A stretch of 64,000 nucleotides of DNA. Origin: Yamadazyma tenuis. Taxonomy: Eukaryota; Ascomycota; Pichiomycetes; Serinales; Debaryomycetaceae. Positions 30,323-40,180 of this stretch are shown here, one piece after another (the first letter of the stretch is position 1; every line of letters begins with the position of its first letter). Under the pieces are notes generated by a model, which searched no databases, was not told the origin of the DNA, and was given only the letters and a program-made list of their open reading frames with translations. The translations under genes and the position numbers were made by a program. The DNA lies in assembly GCF_029203305.1 (NCBI RefSeq), contig NC_089464.1:310001-374000 (forward strand), read 5' to 3'.

Positions 30323-31000
30323 ATGTCGCCATCAGATGAATTATTGGAAAATTACTTCCATTGGTATCAACAGTCAATTCTGCACCCCTTGACAAATGAA
30401 TTGTGTGCTGGTACTTTACCCGATTTTAAGCTCTTCACGTACTTGGTTCAGGACTTGAAGTACTTTGAAACCGGGGCAGACTTGATATCTAAAACCATGA
30501 GACTAAGTGATAGTAAAGAAGCATCTTCAACTATTTATGAATATATCGGCGGATTGAGCACTGAAAACAAGTACTTTCATGTTTGTATACATGAATTGAA
30601 ACAGTCAGAAGAGGTACAGAAAAGAGTTCCTCATATGCTTGGAGAAAACTCGGAAACTCTTCCAGCCGTTAAGAAGTATATCGATTACCTCGACTATTTG
30701 CTTAATGAGTCCAATTCTTATGTGGAATTGATAACCGTCGTTTATATCATGGAAAAAGTGTACCTTGGATGGGTTGAATTCAATTTGCAACAAGGTTCAA
30801 TTTCGAAGAGTCTTGAATACAAACACCAAGAGTGGATAGATTTGCACAGTGGAGAGGATTTTGAAAAATGGGTCAAGTTTCTTGCTCAGGAGGTTGACAG
30901 AGTGGCTCCCTCGGACATGGAAACATTTGAACAAACAGCAAAAAAGACCCTTGAATTGGAAGTCGAGTTCTTTGAAGACTGCTACAACTACAATTCATAA
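30323..31000 (+). CDS. PET18: TENA/THI-4 domain protein (Pet18-like)
   Basis: A 225-aa all-helical TENA/THI-4 protein. The ATG at 30323 (MSPSDELLENYFHWYQQSIL) gives a complete domain. Conserved features are the N-terminal helix pair (LHPLTNELCAGTLPDFKLFTYLVQD), the helix with YVELITVVYIMEKVYLGW (about residues 135-152) and the EWIDLHSGEDFEKWVKFL segment. The family includes thiaminase II-like enzymes that release hydroxymethylpyrimidine from degraded thiamine, and S. cerevisiae Pet18, whose role is poorly defined. It is divergent from a purine-cytosine permease and 57 bp from the convergent SCO1 gene. Confidence 0.82.
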   Translation: MSPSDELLENYFHWYQQSILHPLTNELCAGTLPDFKLFTYLVQDLKYFETGADLISKTMRLSDSKEASSTIYEYIGGLSTENKYFHVCIHELKQSEEVQKRVPHMLGENSETLPAVKKYIDYLDYLLNESNSYVELITVVYIMEKVYLGWVEFNLQQGSISKSLEYKHQEWIDLHSGEDFEKWVKFLAQEVDRVAPSDMETFEQTAKKTLELEVEFFEDCYNYNS

Positions 31001-31057
31001 ATGTGTACTTTGAATTCTTTAAATATTTATTTACAGGTAGTGCTTCAAATAGGCCCT

Positions 31058-31975
31058 TTATTTATAGAGGAAACTCAACCATCCTTCTTGTCTTTTCTCT
31101 CTCTCAGCTTGTGGAATGAATGCGTCAACATGATCTCTAATCTTTTGAGCTCCTTCTTTACTATCAACTTCTCTTCCAATAACATCCACAAAGCTTCCCT
31201 CACTGTCCATCAAGTAAAAAAAGATTGAGTGATCAACTAAATAGTCTTGACCAGGTTTGACGTTTGGAGGAGTTGAAAAGTACACCCGGTATTTCTTACA
31301 AGTGTTTTTGATTGCTTCATAAGTACCGGTTAATCCAATAATGGAAGGGTGAAAGTCACTCAAATACGTCTTGATTACATCAGGGGTATCTCTAGCAGGG
31401 TCACATGTGATGAAAATTGGTTGCAACTGTATTTTATCCTTGTCTAATTCAGTTAGCATCTCCCCCAACTTATCCAATTCCTCAGGACACACATCAGGAC
31501 AATGTGTAAATCCAAAATAGATGATTGAAAACATCTTCTTGTCATTTTTCAAGTTTTCTTGCGTGAACTTGTCTCCTTCAGTATCCATCAATGTAAAGTT
31601 ACCTCCCACCAATGGTTTACCATAACTTCTTTTACTTTCAACTTCTTTTTGTATTCTTATTCTTTCTTTTTCCCGAGAGAACCAATAAGTAGCAGCTCCT
31701 CCAGCCACCAACAACACAATCACCGCTTTCCAGGAAGCAAACTCAATACTGTTACCAGCAGCGAATTTTTGCTTGGACTGCTCTCCTCCAATAGCTATTC
31801 TGCTCAATGGCCTCTTCTTACCCGATCCACCAGTGGAGGTGGACTCGCTTGGAGACTTGGGGTTTTTGTTGGAGTCAGCATTAAGTCTTATAGAAGATGT
31901 TGATATGAAACGGGGTACAGCTGGGAAATTCACGCCCTTCCATAGTTGTGGTTTAATCAATCTAGTAGAGAACAT
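31058..31975 (-). CDS. SCO1: Mitochondrial copper chaperone Sco1
   Basis: A 305-aa inner-membrane thioredoxin-fold protein delivering copper to the CuA site of cytochrome c oxidase subunit 2. Residues 1-30 are Arg-rich without acidic residues, typical of a presequence. One TM segment spans about 83-99. The copper motif FGFTHCPDVCPEE gives C159 and C163, and the distal His lies in LVDHSIFFY. The C-terminus matches Sco1/Sco2. The pre-duplication yeast gene corresponds to both paralogues. Confidence 0.95.
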   Translation of the reverse strand: MFSTRLIKPQLWKGVNFPAVPRFISTSSIRLNADSNKNPKSPSESTSTGGSGKKRPLSRIAIGGEQSKQKFAAGNSIEFASWKAVIVLLVAGGAATYWFSREKERIRIQKEVESKRSYGKPLVGGNFTLMDTEGDKFTQENLKNDKKMFSIIYFGFTHCPDVCPEELDKLGEMLTELDKDKIQLQPIFITCDPARDTPDVIKTYLSDFHPSIIGLTGTYEAIKNTCKKYRVYFSTPPNVKPGQDYLVDHSIFFYLMDSEGSFVDVIGREVDSKEGAQKIRDHVDAFIPQAEREKRQEGWLSFLYK

Positions 31976-32041
31976 TAGCCTGCTTTCAAATCATTCAATC
32001 ACAAAATTTTCGAATGCGAAAAAAAAAACTAGTCAGCTACC

Positions 32042-33865
32042 ATGGCATCGATCTCTGGACTTTTACAGTGGTGCAAGGAAAACGGAACCTTATTATCTCC
32101 AAGGGTAGAATTCAAAAATATTGATGCCACAAACATTGGCGGGTTTTTCCAAAACTCTGAAAAAGAGGCAGCTGATGATTTAGAAGATGAGCACATTAGA
32201 TTACCATTGAAATTGGCCATCACAGTATCAGATGCAATCAAATCGTTTAGTGATGGGAATGAAGCTGACACATTCACCAACATTTCTAACAAGACATCCA
32301 ATATAAACTCATTGTTGAAGTTATTCTTGGCCCGTGAAAAGTCTGAAAAGTACCTTTCCAAGTCCTTCTATCAGCCATATCTCACTCTTCTTCCTAGTTT
32401 GACTGATATCAATTCTCCTTACACTTGGTCTCCGGAGGACAAAGAATCTTTAAGAGGTACGAATCTAGGAAGCGCGTTGAAGGAGAATTTGGCTGCTCTT
32501 GTGGAGGAATGGTGGCAAGTCATCAACTTGCTTCCAGAAAGCATTGACAAACCAGAGCAGCACTTTGTCAACATGAAGTTTTATTATGAATTCAAGTTCC
32601 ACCAAGAGAAAGACCTTTATGAATTGTTCAATACTGAACAAGACTTCAACAATTGGACAAGTTTCACAAACTATTTGTGGTCTTCTTTGATTTTGAAGTC
32701 TAGATCATTTCCCGCCTATTTGATCAAGAATGTCGATAAAGAAAAAGATATCAAGATGGATGAAGCCATGTTATTACCTGTGGTAGATTTGTTGAATCAT
32801 AGCATGAAAGCCGATGTTGAATGGTCCGTTACCAGGACAGGAGGTACCGATTTCTTCAACTTCAAATCTAACTCAGCGTTGGTGGGCAGAGAATTGTTTA
32901 ATAACTATGGCAGAAAAGGTAATGAGGAACTCCTTCTTGCCTATGGGTTCTGCATCGAAGGTAATGAAGCCGATACTACAGCTTTGAAAATCAAGATCCC
33001 AGTGGAAATGTTACCTGAATTAGAACAAGCTGGTGTCAAACTCCCACGACTTTCAGATTATACTACTGCGGTGGTGAGAACTGATGAGCCTACCCCTGAC
33101 AATAAAGGAGACTACAGTGAGTTTTCTGATGGGTTACTTTTTTTTGTGACAGTCAATAATGTCCCCGAAAACTTAATTTCACTCTTCCAGCAATTGGTCA
33201 AAACTCCATGGGAAACTGATATAACTTTAAGAACCAAATTAGCTGGAATTAATCATTTAAGGCAGGCCCTTGAGTCTAAAATCACCATCATCAACGAGAT
33301 CAAGAAACCATCAGCACAGTCTGCTAATACTAGAAACATCGATATCTATGTTTCCAGCCAAAAACAGATTCTTAATTCTGCCGTGAAAATACTCAAACGG
33401 AAAGAAAAGGATATACTAGTTGATCCAGAGGTCAAACCAAATCTTGTTACACTCAAGACCGTCTATAAGAAAGACAAGAAGTTTGCAGACGCCCTTTTGG
33501 TGTCACTAGGAGTCACTTCGTATGAACAATTGATTGAACATAGCTTCCAGGATCAAGCATGGTTATTGTTTTTGATCCGGTGCCACAACAAGAAAGAGTA
33601 TGCTGACGAAGAAGAAAACTATCTTCCTGACTGGATCCATGATAGTTTTGAGAGAATGACCAAAGAACATACAATAACTGCCGAAGAAATCGTTCAATAT
33701 CAAGAATTATACGAGAGCCTCGTTATACCATTAACCAGTACGGCACCCGATGTATTCAATAGAGGTGTATGGACGGTTGAACAGCTTATAATCAGTGCCA
33801 GACTTCTTGATACAATCAGCTTTGTCAGGGGCAAGAAGCAAGAATGCATTCTTGTCAAGACCTAA
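32042..33865 (+). CDS. RKM1: SET-domain ribosomal lysine methyltransferase Rkm1
   Basis: A 607-aa SETD3/Rubisco-LSMT-type methyltransferase expected to dimethylate ribosomal protein Rpl23. The split SET domain spans about residues 20-320. Near its end are PVVDLLNHS (about 247-255) and LFNNYGRKGNEELLLAYGF (the NHxx and GNEELL motifs characteristic of the family). A helical substrate-binding domain follows. Overall length and the C-terminal ILVKT resemble S. cerevisiae Rkm1 (583 aa). The start is the first ATG, 66 bp from the SCO1 start on the other strand. Confidence 0.85.
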   Translation: MASISGLLQWCKENGTLLSPRVEFKNIDATNIGGFFQNSEKEAADDLEDEHIRLPLKLAITVSDAIKSFSDGNEADTFTNISNKTSNINSLLKLFLAREKSEKYLSKSFYQPYLTLLPSLTDINSPYTWSPEDKESLRGTNLGSALKENLAALVEEWWQVINLLPESIDKPEQHFVNMKFYYEFKFHQEKDLYELFNTEQDFNNWTSFTNYLWSSLILKSRSFPAYLIKNVDKEKDIKMDEAMLLPVVDLLNHSMKADVEWSVTRTGGTDFFNFKSNSALVGRELFNNYGRKGNEELLLAYGFCIEGNEADTTALKIKIPVEMLPELEQAGVKLPRLSDYTTAVVRTDEPTPDNKGDYSEFSDGLLFFVTVNNVPENLISLFQQLVKTPWETDITLRTKLAGINHLRQALESKITIINEIKKPSAQSANTRNIDIYVSSQKQILNSAVKILKRKEKDILVDPEVKPNLVTLKTVYKKDKKFADALLVSLGVTSYEQLIEHSFQDQAWLLFLIRCHNKKEYADEEENYLPDWIHDSFERMTKEHTITAEEIVQYQELYESLVIPLTSTAPDVFNRGVWTVEQLIISARLLDTISFVRGKKQECILVKT

Positions 33866-33939
33866 GACCTACCGGAAAGCCATTAACAATGTACATAGAA
33901 TTATTATAAAAGCGAATATAGCATAACAACGCACTATAT

Positions 33940-34527
33940 CTAATCTTCCTTAATACCACCAGCTCCACTGATTTCAGCACTTTCAACAGAGTGTTTGTCT
34001 GTCTTGACATCACCAGCGGTAGCACCAGACAAAGCTTGCAACAAACCAGGAGCAGACTTGAAAGGTCTCTTCAAGTCTCCAGTGGCAGGAGTACCAAACA
34101 AATGGATCTTCACGATGTTAGCTTCCAAAGCACCTTTCAAACCGGAGATGGATTGCATAACCAAAGGATTGGTGTATTTCATGTACAAGTGCATGAAACC
34201 CATCATAGCCAAAGATTGGAAAACACTCTTGATTTGAGTGTCAACTTGTTTCAAATCATATTCCTTGACAGTGGTGATGACTGGAGTTTCACCTTGGCCA
34301 GACATAGGATTAGCTGGCTCGACGTATTTCAAGGTGGTCAAATCATTCTTGGCGTTAATTTTCATCTTGGTGAATAAGTAGACTCCCAAAGTCAACGCTT
34401 GCAAGGTGATATAAATCACTCTAACATAGAACAAGATGTCGGGATTTTCTAAGTCCAAACGTCTGGACACTTGCATCATAGCCAACATGATGACTATGTT
34501 GCTCACAGCTGGGCTCATTCCAAACAT
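33940..34527 (-). CDS. PHO88: ER protein Pho88/Snd3
   Basis: A 195-aa ER membrane protein of the SND targeting pathway, which also affects phosphate transporter maturation. Conserved segments: SPAVSNIVIMLAMMQVSRRL (first TM), AKNDLTTLKYVEP, MMGFMHLYMKYTNPL, and KIHLFGTPATGDLKRPFK. Length matches S. cerevisiae Pho88 (188). Either the ATG at 34527 (MFGMSPA) or that at 34518 (MSPA) may be used. The gene is convergent with RKM1. Confidence 0.94.
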   Translation of the reverse strand: MFGMSPAVSNIVIMLAMMQVSRRLDLENPDILFYVRVIYITLQALTLGVYLFTKMKINAKNDLTTLKYVEPANPMSGQGETPVITTVKEYDLKQVDTQIKSVFQSLAMMGFMHLYMKYTNPLVMQSISGLKGALEANIVKIHLFGTPATGDLKRPFKSAPGLLQALSGATAGDVKTDKHSVESAEISGAGGIKED

Positions 34528-34720
34528 ACTGCAAATAAAATTAGTTGGTGAAAGTGGAAACTTTGAGTTTTTTTGCTCGCTACAGAAAATACTGCTGGCG
34601 ATTTTGCCAGTCGAGTTACCCGCATTTTTTCTATGTCGATAAAATCTTCCAGAACCTTATCGGCCCGTGGCTGCTGCGAATTATATGCTCGTATTATTTT
34701 TTGCAGCTATAAAAAATGAT

Positions 34721-37405
34721 CTAATCTTCTTCTTCAAATGCTACTTCACCATATTCCCAACAACCTTTATGGGCATTGATGGCTGCTGTTTGAGCTGCTT
34801 TTAATTGGGCAAAGATCTCATTGGTCGATTTTTGTTTTTCATCAACAATCGCTAACCCTTTTTTGACCATCTGTTTGTTAAGAGTATGAGTTGGGTCTTT
34901 CAAAGATGCTTCGGAATCGTACAAGATAACGTCGTAGTCAACACCGGTAGTCTTTGATGGTAAGCCTGAGATAACAAGTTTCTTCTCGAACGTTAACTCA
35001 TCAAGTAAGTTCAATGATTCTGTTAAATAGTCAACAGGTTTAGAAGGTGCCAATTCAACATACTGTAACTTACAGGAGTTACTAAATGCTGGAATAGCAC
35101 CCACGGAGTAGAAAAGAGGTAAAGCTCTCAATGAAGATAATGGAACTTCATCGACATTGCCATAGTCAATGTGCTTAACCTCATAGAGTCCGGTTGCTTT
35201 GTTGTAACCCAAGACCTTACCTCTGTAGTACTTGTTGTTATCCTCCAATTTGATAGAAACGTATTCATTCTTCTTTGGAGCTTTCGTCAAGTTGAATGGT
35301 AAGTCTGAGGAAACACTCGTGGCACTTGGAATCTGTTGGTGGAATTCATCAAATTCTTGTTTGAACAGATTGAACTTGCTTTTCACGGCAGCATCTAAGT
35401 TTTGAAAATAGATAACCCCGGTGGAATCAACATAAGTTACCTCAATATCCCTGAAAATTGGCTTTACTTCAAGTTGTACCTTTGAAAAGTCTTGGGCAAT
35501 TTGATCAACACGTTCATGTGCCCACAATCCTTTCTTGGAGCTCTTTGCAGAATCCTCAGCTGTCACTAAATCTTTTTCAAAAGAGTTGAAACCAACAGCG
35601 ATATCATGGGTTTGAACATATCCTTGTTCTAACAAATTGACCTGGAATGGTTTTAAGCTGCTGCTGTTTAAGAAAAGGTTACCAATGAATCCACCAATTT
35701 TGTCCATGTCGTAGACCTCAAATTCAATATTTTTCTGGAGAACTTTGGAGTTCAAATACTTCAAACCTTCTTCAGAAACTTCATTTTTCTGGTTAGATAA
35801 TCCTCCCAAAATCAACGTCAATTTAAGACCTTCCTTAGGGTTGAATAACCGAACTTTACTTGTAGATGGAACAAACTCAACATGGTAACCACCACCAATT
35901 CTACCCTTTTGCTTAAAACCACCAAAGAAAGATTTGGCCCTGGCAGAATTTTCCGAAGCATCAACAATTCTTGTACCGACAGTAACAATCTTACTGATAT
36001 CCCCTTTATAATAGACACCATTCTTCCCCAATCTTTTCTGCTCTTCCTCGATCTCAACCAACTTATCCCAGTTCAAAGATCTTTCATCCAATGTTTGCTT
36101 ATTATGCTTGATAACTCCGGCCCAACCATTTTCAAGTATTAATTCACTCAAATCAGTTTTGCCAATCTTGACACTAACTAAAAATCTGGAGTCAAAACCC
36201 AACTCTTTGTTTGCGTTTCTGAAACCATCGATGTACACGGTAGCCGACTTTCCAGCTGCATATTGTCTAACGAATTCTCTTGCACTATTGGCAATGGCAA
36301 GTTGGAGTTGTTTATTGGAAGTCACAGTGGAATCGTTAGGCTTTGGGGCTCTCACAGACGCCAATTGAACGGTGATCTCTTCTCCAGATGGTATTCTGAT
36401 GTTCAAAGTATCGGCCTGAACAACTCTGGTGATGGTGACACCATCAATAGTTAAACCTGGTCTCAAGTGCTTGGTAGAGATCTTACCACTCAAAGCACCA
36501 GTGGAAGAAGTTCCCGATGGTTTAGCGGTAGCATACATGCCCTTTCCCAATGCCTTAGCAGTTTGTTCAGCTTTTCTCAACCCCGACATAGTACTGGAGC
36601 CAATCAAAGTTGATTGCCAATCAACAACTTCAGCAAGTCCGTTCTCCAATAACTTCTCGTGGATATTGTTACCAGAAGGATGCTCAAATAAGGCCACTGG
36701 CAAACCAGCTTGGTTCTCACCGACGATTTTGACCTTCAAAACTGCTTTTGTGGTCAAGAATTTGTCTTCCACAAACAGCTTGGCTTGTTGAGCAGTAGTA
36801 GTCAACAATTTAGATTGAGAAGCATCGTCCGTTCTTGGACACTTGAGACCAGCTAACAACAATGGAGTAGAAACATGTTGGTGCTTGTTGACAATGATTC
36901 TTCCAATAACTCTGTCACCAGAAATGACTCTTTCCACAATAGTGGTTATTGGGTTTTTCTGGGACTTTTCGATGATCGCTTCATCAATGGCTACAACTTC
37001 AATAGGCTTGACCGATGAATCCCACAATCCTTCGTTTTTGGTCTTGGCCTTTTCCTCCAATGCTCTAAGGTTTTCAATAAATTCAGAGTCTTCGTTGATA
37101 TTATCCTTCAACTTCACAATACCTCTTTCAACCAAATATGCAGCAAGAGACTTGAAGATAGGAGCTTGAACATCGCCAAACTCTCTTCCAGTAGTTGGGT
37201 TTTTATACTCCACCTTAAACTTTACGTCTTTTCCTATTAACAACTGTCTGACGAATTCTCTCGATTCAAACGAGTCGTTTGATCTCACGTAGGATAAGGT
37301 TAAAACCCTTTCAGGAGCAGGCACTTGTGTGGTCTTGGATGGCACAAGAACAATGGTGTCACCGTTTAACACATTTTTGACTTTAGCTACAAACACCTGA
37401 CTCAT
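34721..37405 (-). CDS. SND1: Tudor-SN (SND1/p100) staphylococcal-nuclease protein
   Basis: An 894-aa protein with four tandem SN-like OB-fold domains (about residues 1-150, 155-300, 325-480, 500-650) and a Tudor domain fused to a fifth split SN domain. The Tudor segment is SVKLEDNNKYYRGKVLGYN followed by HIDYGNVDEV at about 720-765. The ATG at 37405 (MSQVFVAKVKNVLNGDTIVL) begins exactly at the first SN domain; the ATG at 37492 would add 29 unrelated residues. SND1 proteins act in RNA metabolism and stress granules. S. cerevisiae lacks the gene. Confidence 0.92.
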   Translation of the reverse strand: MSQVFVAKVKNVLNGDTIVLVPSKTTQVPAPERVLTLSYVRSNDSFESREFVRQLLIGKDVKFKVEYKNPTTGREFGDVQAPIFKSLAAYLVERGIVKLKDNINEDSEFIENLRALEEKAKTKNEGLWDSSVKPIEVVAIDEAIIEKSQKNPITTIVERVISGDRVIGRIIVNKHQHVSTPLLLAGLKCPRTDDASQSKLLTTTAQQAKLFVEDKFLTTKAVLKVKIVGENQAGLPVALFEHPSGNNIHEKLLENGLAEVVDWQSTLIGSSTMSGLRKAEQTAKALGKGMYATAKPSGTSSTGALSGKISTKHLRPGLTIDGVTITRVVQADTLNIRIPSGEEITVQLASVRAPKPNDSTVTSNKQLQLAIANSAREFVRQYAAGKSATVYIDGFRNANKELGFDSRFLVSVKIGKTDLSELILENGWAGVIKHNKQTLDERSLNWDKLVEIEEEQKRLGKNGVYYKGDISKIVTVGTRIVDASENSARAKSFFGGFKQKGRIGGGYHVEFVPSTSKVRLFNPKEGLKLTLILGGLSNQKNEVSEEGLKYLNSKVLQKNIEFEVYDMDKIGGFIGNLFLNSSSLKPFQVNLLEQGYVQTHDIAVGFNSFEKDLVTAEDSAKSSKKGLWAHERVDQIAQDFSKVQLEVKPIFRDIEVTYVDSTGVIYFQNLDAAVKSKFNLFKQEFDEFHQQIPSATSVSSDLPFNLTKAPKKNEYVSIKLEDNNKYYRGKVLGYNKATGLYEVKHIDYGNVDEVPLSSLRALPLFYSVGAIPAFSNSCKLQYVELAPSKPVDYLTESLNLLDELTFEKKLVISGLPSKTTGVDYDVILYDSEASLKDPTHTLNKQMVKKGLAIVDEKQKSTNEIFAQLKAAQTAAINAHKGCWEYGEVAFEEED

Positions 37406-37868
37406 AATTACGGTGGTGTCAGCTGGTGATTTGAGAAATGGACAACTTTGTCGAAAATTGAGGTGGCCGCATTTGGTGGAAGAGAGGGCCATGTATTGGA
37501 ATCATGTGTTACAGGAGAAGAAGCGATTTTGGGAGTGGAATTGATACGATACTTGAAGGACGAGACAGAATTGAGTGCCGGGATCCTAGGAAGCACCATA
37601 AAAGTTGGTCTTCTATTACTGCAAAACCGGTCACGTGAGAGTAAGCAAGAAGTGGTGTCTTTTTTTCCTGGATGTTTCCAGTATTACAGATCCAGTAATC
37701 GTATTAGATGACGTATGAGCCTGTATGATTTGCGTTCTTCTGCACATTCACCATCAATTTCTAAATCCTACTTAATGGATCTTCGATCTGGTTCCAAATC
37801 AAAAATCCTCGCATTAAAACTAAATCTTCGGATCAGAATTTCGTCACCCCAATCCTATACCAATATCT

Positions 37869-38372
37869 ATGGCACTCAGAACAACCGCACAAAAACGATT
37901 GCTTAAGGAGTATCAACAATTGTGCAAAGACCCACCTCCTGGGATCGTGGCCGGACCTGTTTCTGAAGATGACTTGTTCATCTGGGAATGTCTCCTCGAA
38001 GGTCCTTCAGGAACTCCATATGAACATGGGGTTTTCCCGGCCACGTTAAAATTCCCCAAAGACTATCCGTTGGCGCCTCCAATATTACAGTTTGATCCTC
38101 CGCTATTGCATCCTAACATTTATGCTGACGGGACAGTGTGTATTTCCATTTTACATGCTCCTGGAGAAGATCCTAATCGATACGAAAGACCCGAAGAAAG
38201 ATGGTCTCCAGTACAGAGTATAGAGAAGATTCTATTGAGCGTAATGCTGATGTTAGCTGAGCCTAACCCTGAAAGTGGTGCTAATATTGATGCCTGTAAG
38301 CTCTGGAGAGATAATCGACAGGAATATGACCGTCAAGTAAGACAGCATGTCCAGAAATCCTTGGGACTATAG
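37869..38372 (+). CDS. UBC7: Ubiquitin-conjugating enzyme E2 Ubc7
   Basis: A 167-aa E2 of the UBE2G2/Ubc7 family that works with Cue1 and the Hrd1/Doa10 ligases in ER-associated degradation. Active-site C91 lies in [20 protein letters not shown], including the family's acidic-loop insertion, and HPNIY precedes it. N-terminus [14 protein letters not shown] and C-terminus VQKSLGL match the family. Codon 127 (38247-38249) is CTG at a position that is Ser in S. cerevisiae Ubc7 and in human UBE2G2, which is direct evidence for CUG-Ser decoding. Confidence 0.97.
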   Translation: MALRTTAQKRLLKEYQQLCKDPPPGIVAGPVSEDDLFIWECLLEGPSGTPYEHGVFPATLKFPKDYPLAPPILQFDPPLLHPNIYADGTVCISILHAPGEDPNRYERPEERWSPVQSIEKILLSVMLMLAEPNPESGANIDACKLWRDNRQEYDRQVRQHVQKSLGL

Positions 38373-38556
38373 ATGTACGTCTGTGTAGTATTATAGATAC
38401 GAGCGAAATTTGCTACAACCATTGCGGAGTGCCAATTCCGTATATTGATATGCTTGTAATCTGGGGCCATAAACGGATTCACTTGCCAGAATTGGATCGT
38501 GCGGGTTTGCGTATAAAGCGTACCTTTCTTCTGCCTGCGAGTAATTTGATATAGCC

Positions 38557-40041
38557 ATGGCTTCCATGAATACTAAAGTGTGTATTGTCGGTGCCGGGGT
38601 GGCTGGTCTTAAGACAGCACATACGTTGCTTAACGACCCCAAGTCTAAATTTAAAGCCGAAGATGTGCTTATACTCGAAGCCCAAGATCGCATCGGTGGA
38701 AGAGTGTTAACTGATAAGACTTCTTCGAAATTGGGCTACTCCTATGATATTGGTGGTGCCTGGTTCCATGACTGTTTATCCAACACTGTGTTACAGGAGA
38801 GCATTGATAGTGGGTTATTTGTCGTCCAGAAAGATGGTTATTTTGATGATAAAGATATTACTGTTTACGACAAAGACTTTAATAACCAGCCAGTTCCAGT
38901 GACTGACCTCAAGCTCAACCGAGTTAAGGAAGAGCTTGAGAAGTTCATCGAGGTATATTATCACGAAGATTTGTCCAGAAAGGATATGTCGTTGTTGGAG
39001 ATAACCGATGTATATATAAAGAGGTACGGTGACAGACTTACATCTGAGCAGAAAAAATATTTGAAAAAGATGATTAGATACTTTGAGTTGTGGGACGGCT
39101 TTAGTGCCGATAAGATCAGTGCCCGGTACTCTCTCAATGATCACGAAGGCAGAAACTTGTACAATCTCAAAGGATATTCGTTCTTGTTGGATGAGTTGTT
39201 GAGGAAAATCCCTGCCTCTCAAATCCGTACCAATACTAAAGTCAACACAATTGTGAGAAACAACAAGCACAACGAAACGAAATTGAGGGTTGAAACCGAC
39301 AAGGGTATAGTATATTGTGACTACTTGGTTGTAACTGTTCCCTTGAGTATCTTAAAGCTTCCGAGTTCCCACCCTTATGGAATTTCCTGGGAACCTAGTC
39401 TTCCAGCCTCCATAACAGAGGCTCTTGATGCTACTTGTTTTGCAGCGTTAGGCAAAGTGATTTTCGAATTTAATGATGTCTGGTGGGACAAGGACGTTGA
39501 GCAGATATTGCACTTACCCGAAGAAACCGGGTCTGTTGAACTTTCAGCTGTACTTAATCAACCTCCTCAGAAATTAATCTATCCGTATTTGCTTGTAAAC
39601 TATGAAGCTTTACACAAAAAGGACAACAAGAAGACCGCTCAAGGTGGAAGTTTCGTACTTTTAACACAAGCCCCTTTGACCCAGTACTTGGAAGAAAACC
39701 CTGACAAAGCGTGGGATTATTTTAAGGCCTCATTCAAATCGTTTGTGCAACCAGGTCGAACCATATCTGAACCCATTAATGTGATAACGACAAAATGGAC
39801 CACAAACCCATATATCCGTGGCTCTTATAGTGGAGTTGAAGTGAATGGAAGTTACGAAGACATGGTGGCCCAATTGTCTGGAGAAATCGAAGGACTTGGA
39901 TTGGGTTACTCAACAGTCAGATTTGCTGGCGAGCACGCTACAGCAGTGGGCAGTGGGTGTATTCACGGGGCGTACACTTCAGGAGAAAGAGAAGCTGCTT
40001 GGATCCTAAACCACTACAACTCTTTGAAATGGACTCTTTAA
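38557..40041 (+). CDS. FMS1: Polyamine oxidase Fms1 / corticosteroid-binding protein Cbp1 type
   Basis: A 494-aa FAD-dependent amine oxidase oxidising spermine/acetylated polyamines; in S. cerevisiae Fms1 supplies beta-alanine for pantothenate. Dinucleotide-binding VGAGVAGLKTA is at about 11-21, followed by LEAQDRIGGRV and the C-terminal FAD motif FAGEHATAVGSGCIHGAYTS (about 458-477). The family also contains the Candida corticosteroid-binding protein. Length agrees with Fms1 (508). It lies 185 bp downstream of UBC7 on the same strand. Confidence 0.88.
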   Translation: MASMNTKVCIVGAGVAGLKTAHTLLNDPKSKFKAEDVLILEAQDRIGGRVLTDKTSSKLGYSYDIGGAWFHDCLSNTVLQESIDSGLFVVQKDGYFDDKDITVYDKDFNNQPVPVTDLKLNRVKEELEKFIEVYYHEDLSRKDMSLLEITDVYIKRYGDRLTSEQKKYLKKMIRYFELWDGFSADKISARYSLNDHEGRNLYNLKGYSFLLDELLRKIPASQIRTNTKVNTIVRNNKHNETKLRVETDKGIVYCDYLVVTVPLSILKLPSSHPYGISWEPSLPASITEALDATCFAALGKVIFEFNDVWWDKDVEQILHLPEETGSVELSAVLNQPPQKLIYPYLLVNYEALHKKDNKKTAQGGSFVLLTQAPLTQYLEENPDKAWDYFKASFKSFVQPGRTISEPINVITTKWTTNPYIRGSYSGVEVNGSYEDMVAQLSGEIEGLGLGYSTVRFAGEHATAVGSGCIHGAYTSGEREAAWILNHYNSLKWTL

Positions 40042-40180
40042 ATTAAGTTCCAGCATGTTCTGGCAGTGTCTAGTTGCAGCCATTTAGTATATCTAGAAAA
40101 AGTATTTGTATGCAAAATATCGCAATAAAATTTTTTTAAAGTCTTCTCGCTCCCAAAGATAAAGCTTTAAACCTTACAAA

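Noticed and set aside
37406..37492. Longer N-terminus for the Tudor-SN protein from ATG at 37492
   Set aside because: The added 29 residues are Cys/Ser-rich and unrelated to the family; the first SN domain starts at the Met at 37405.
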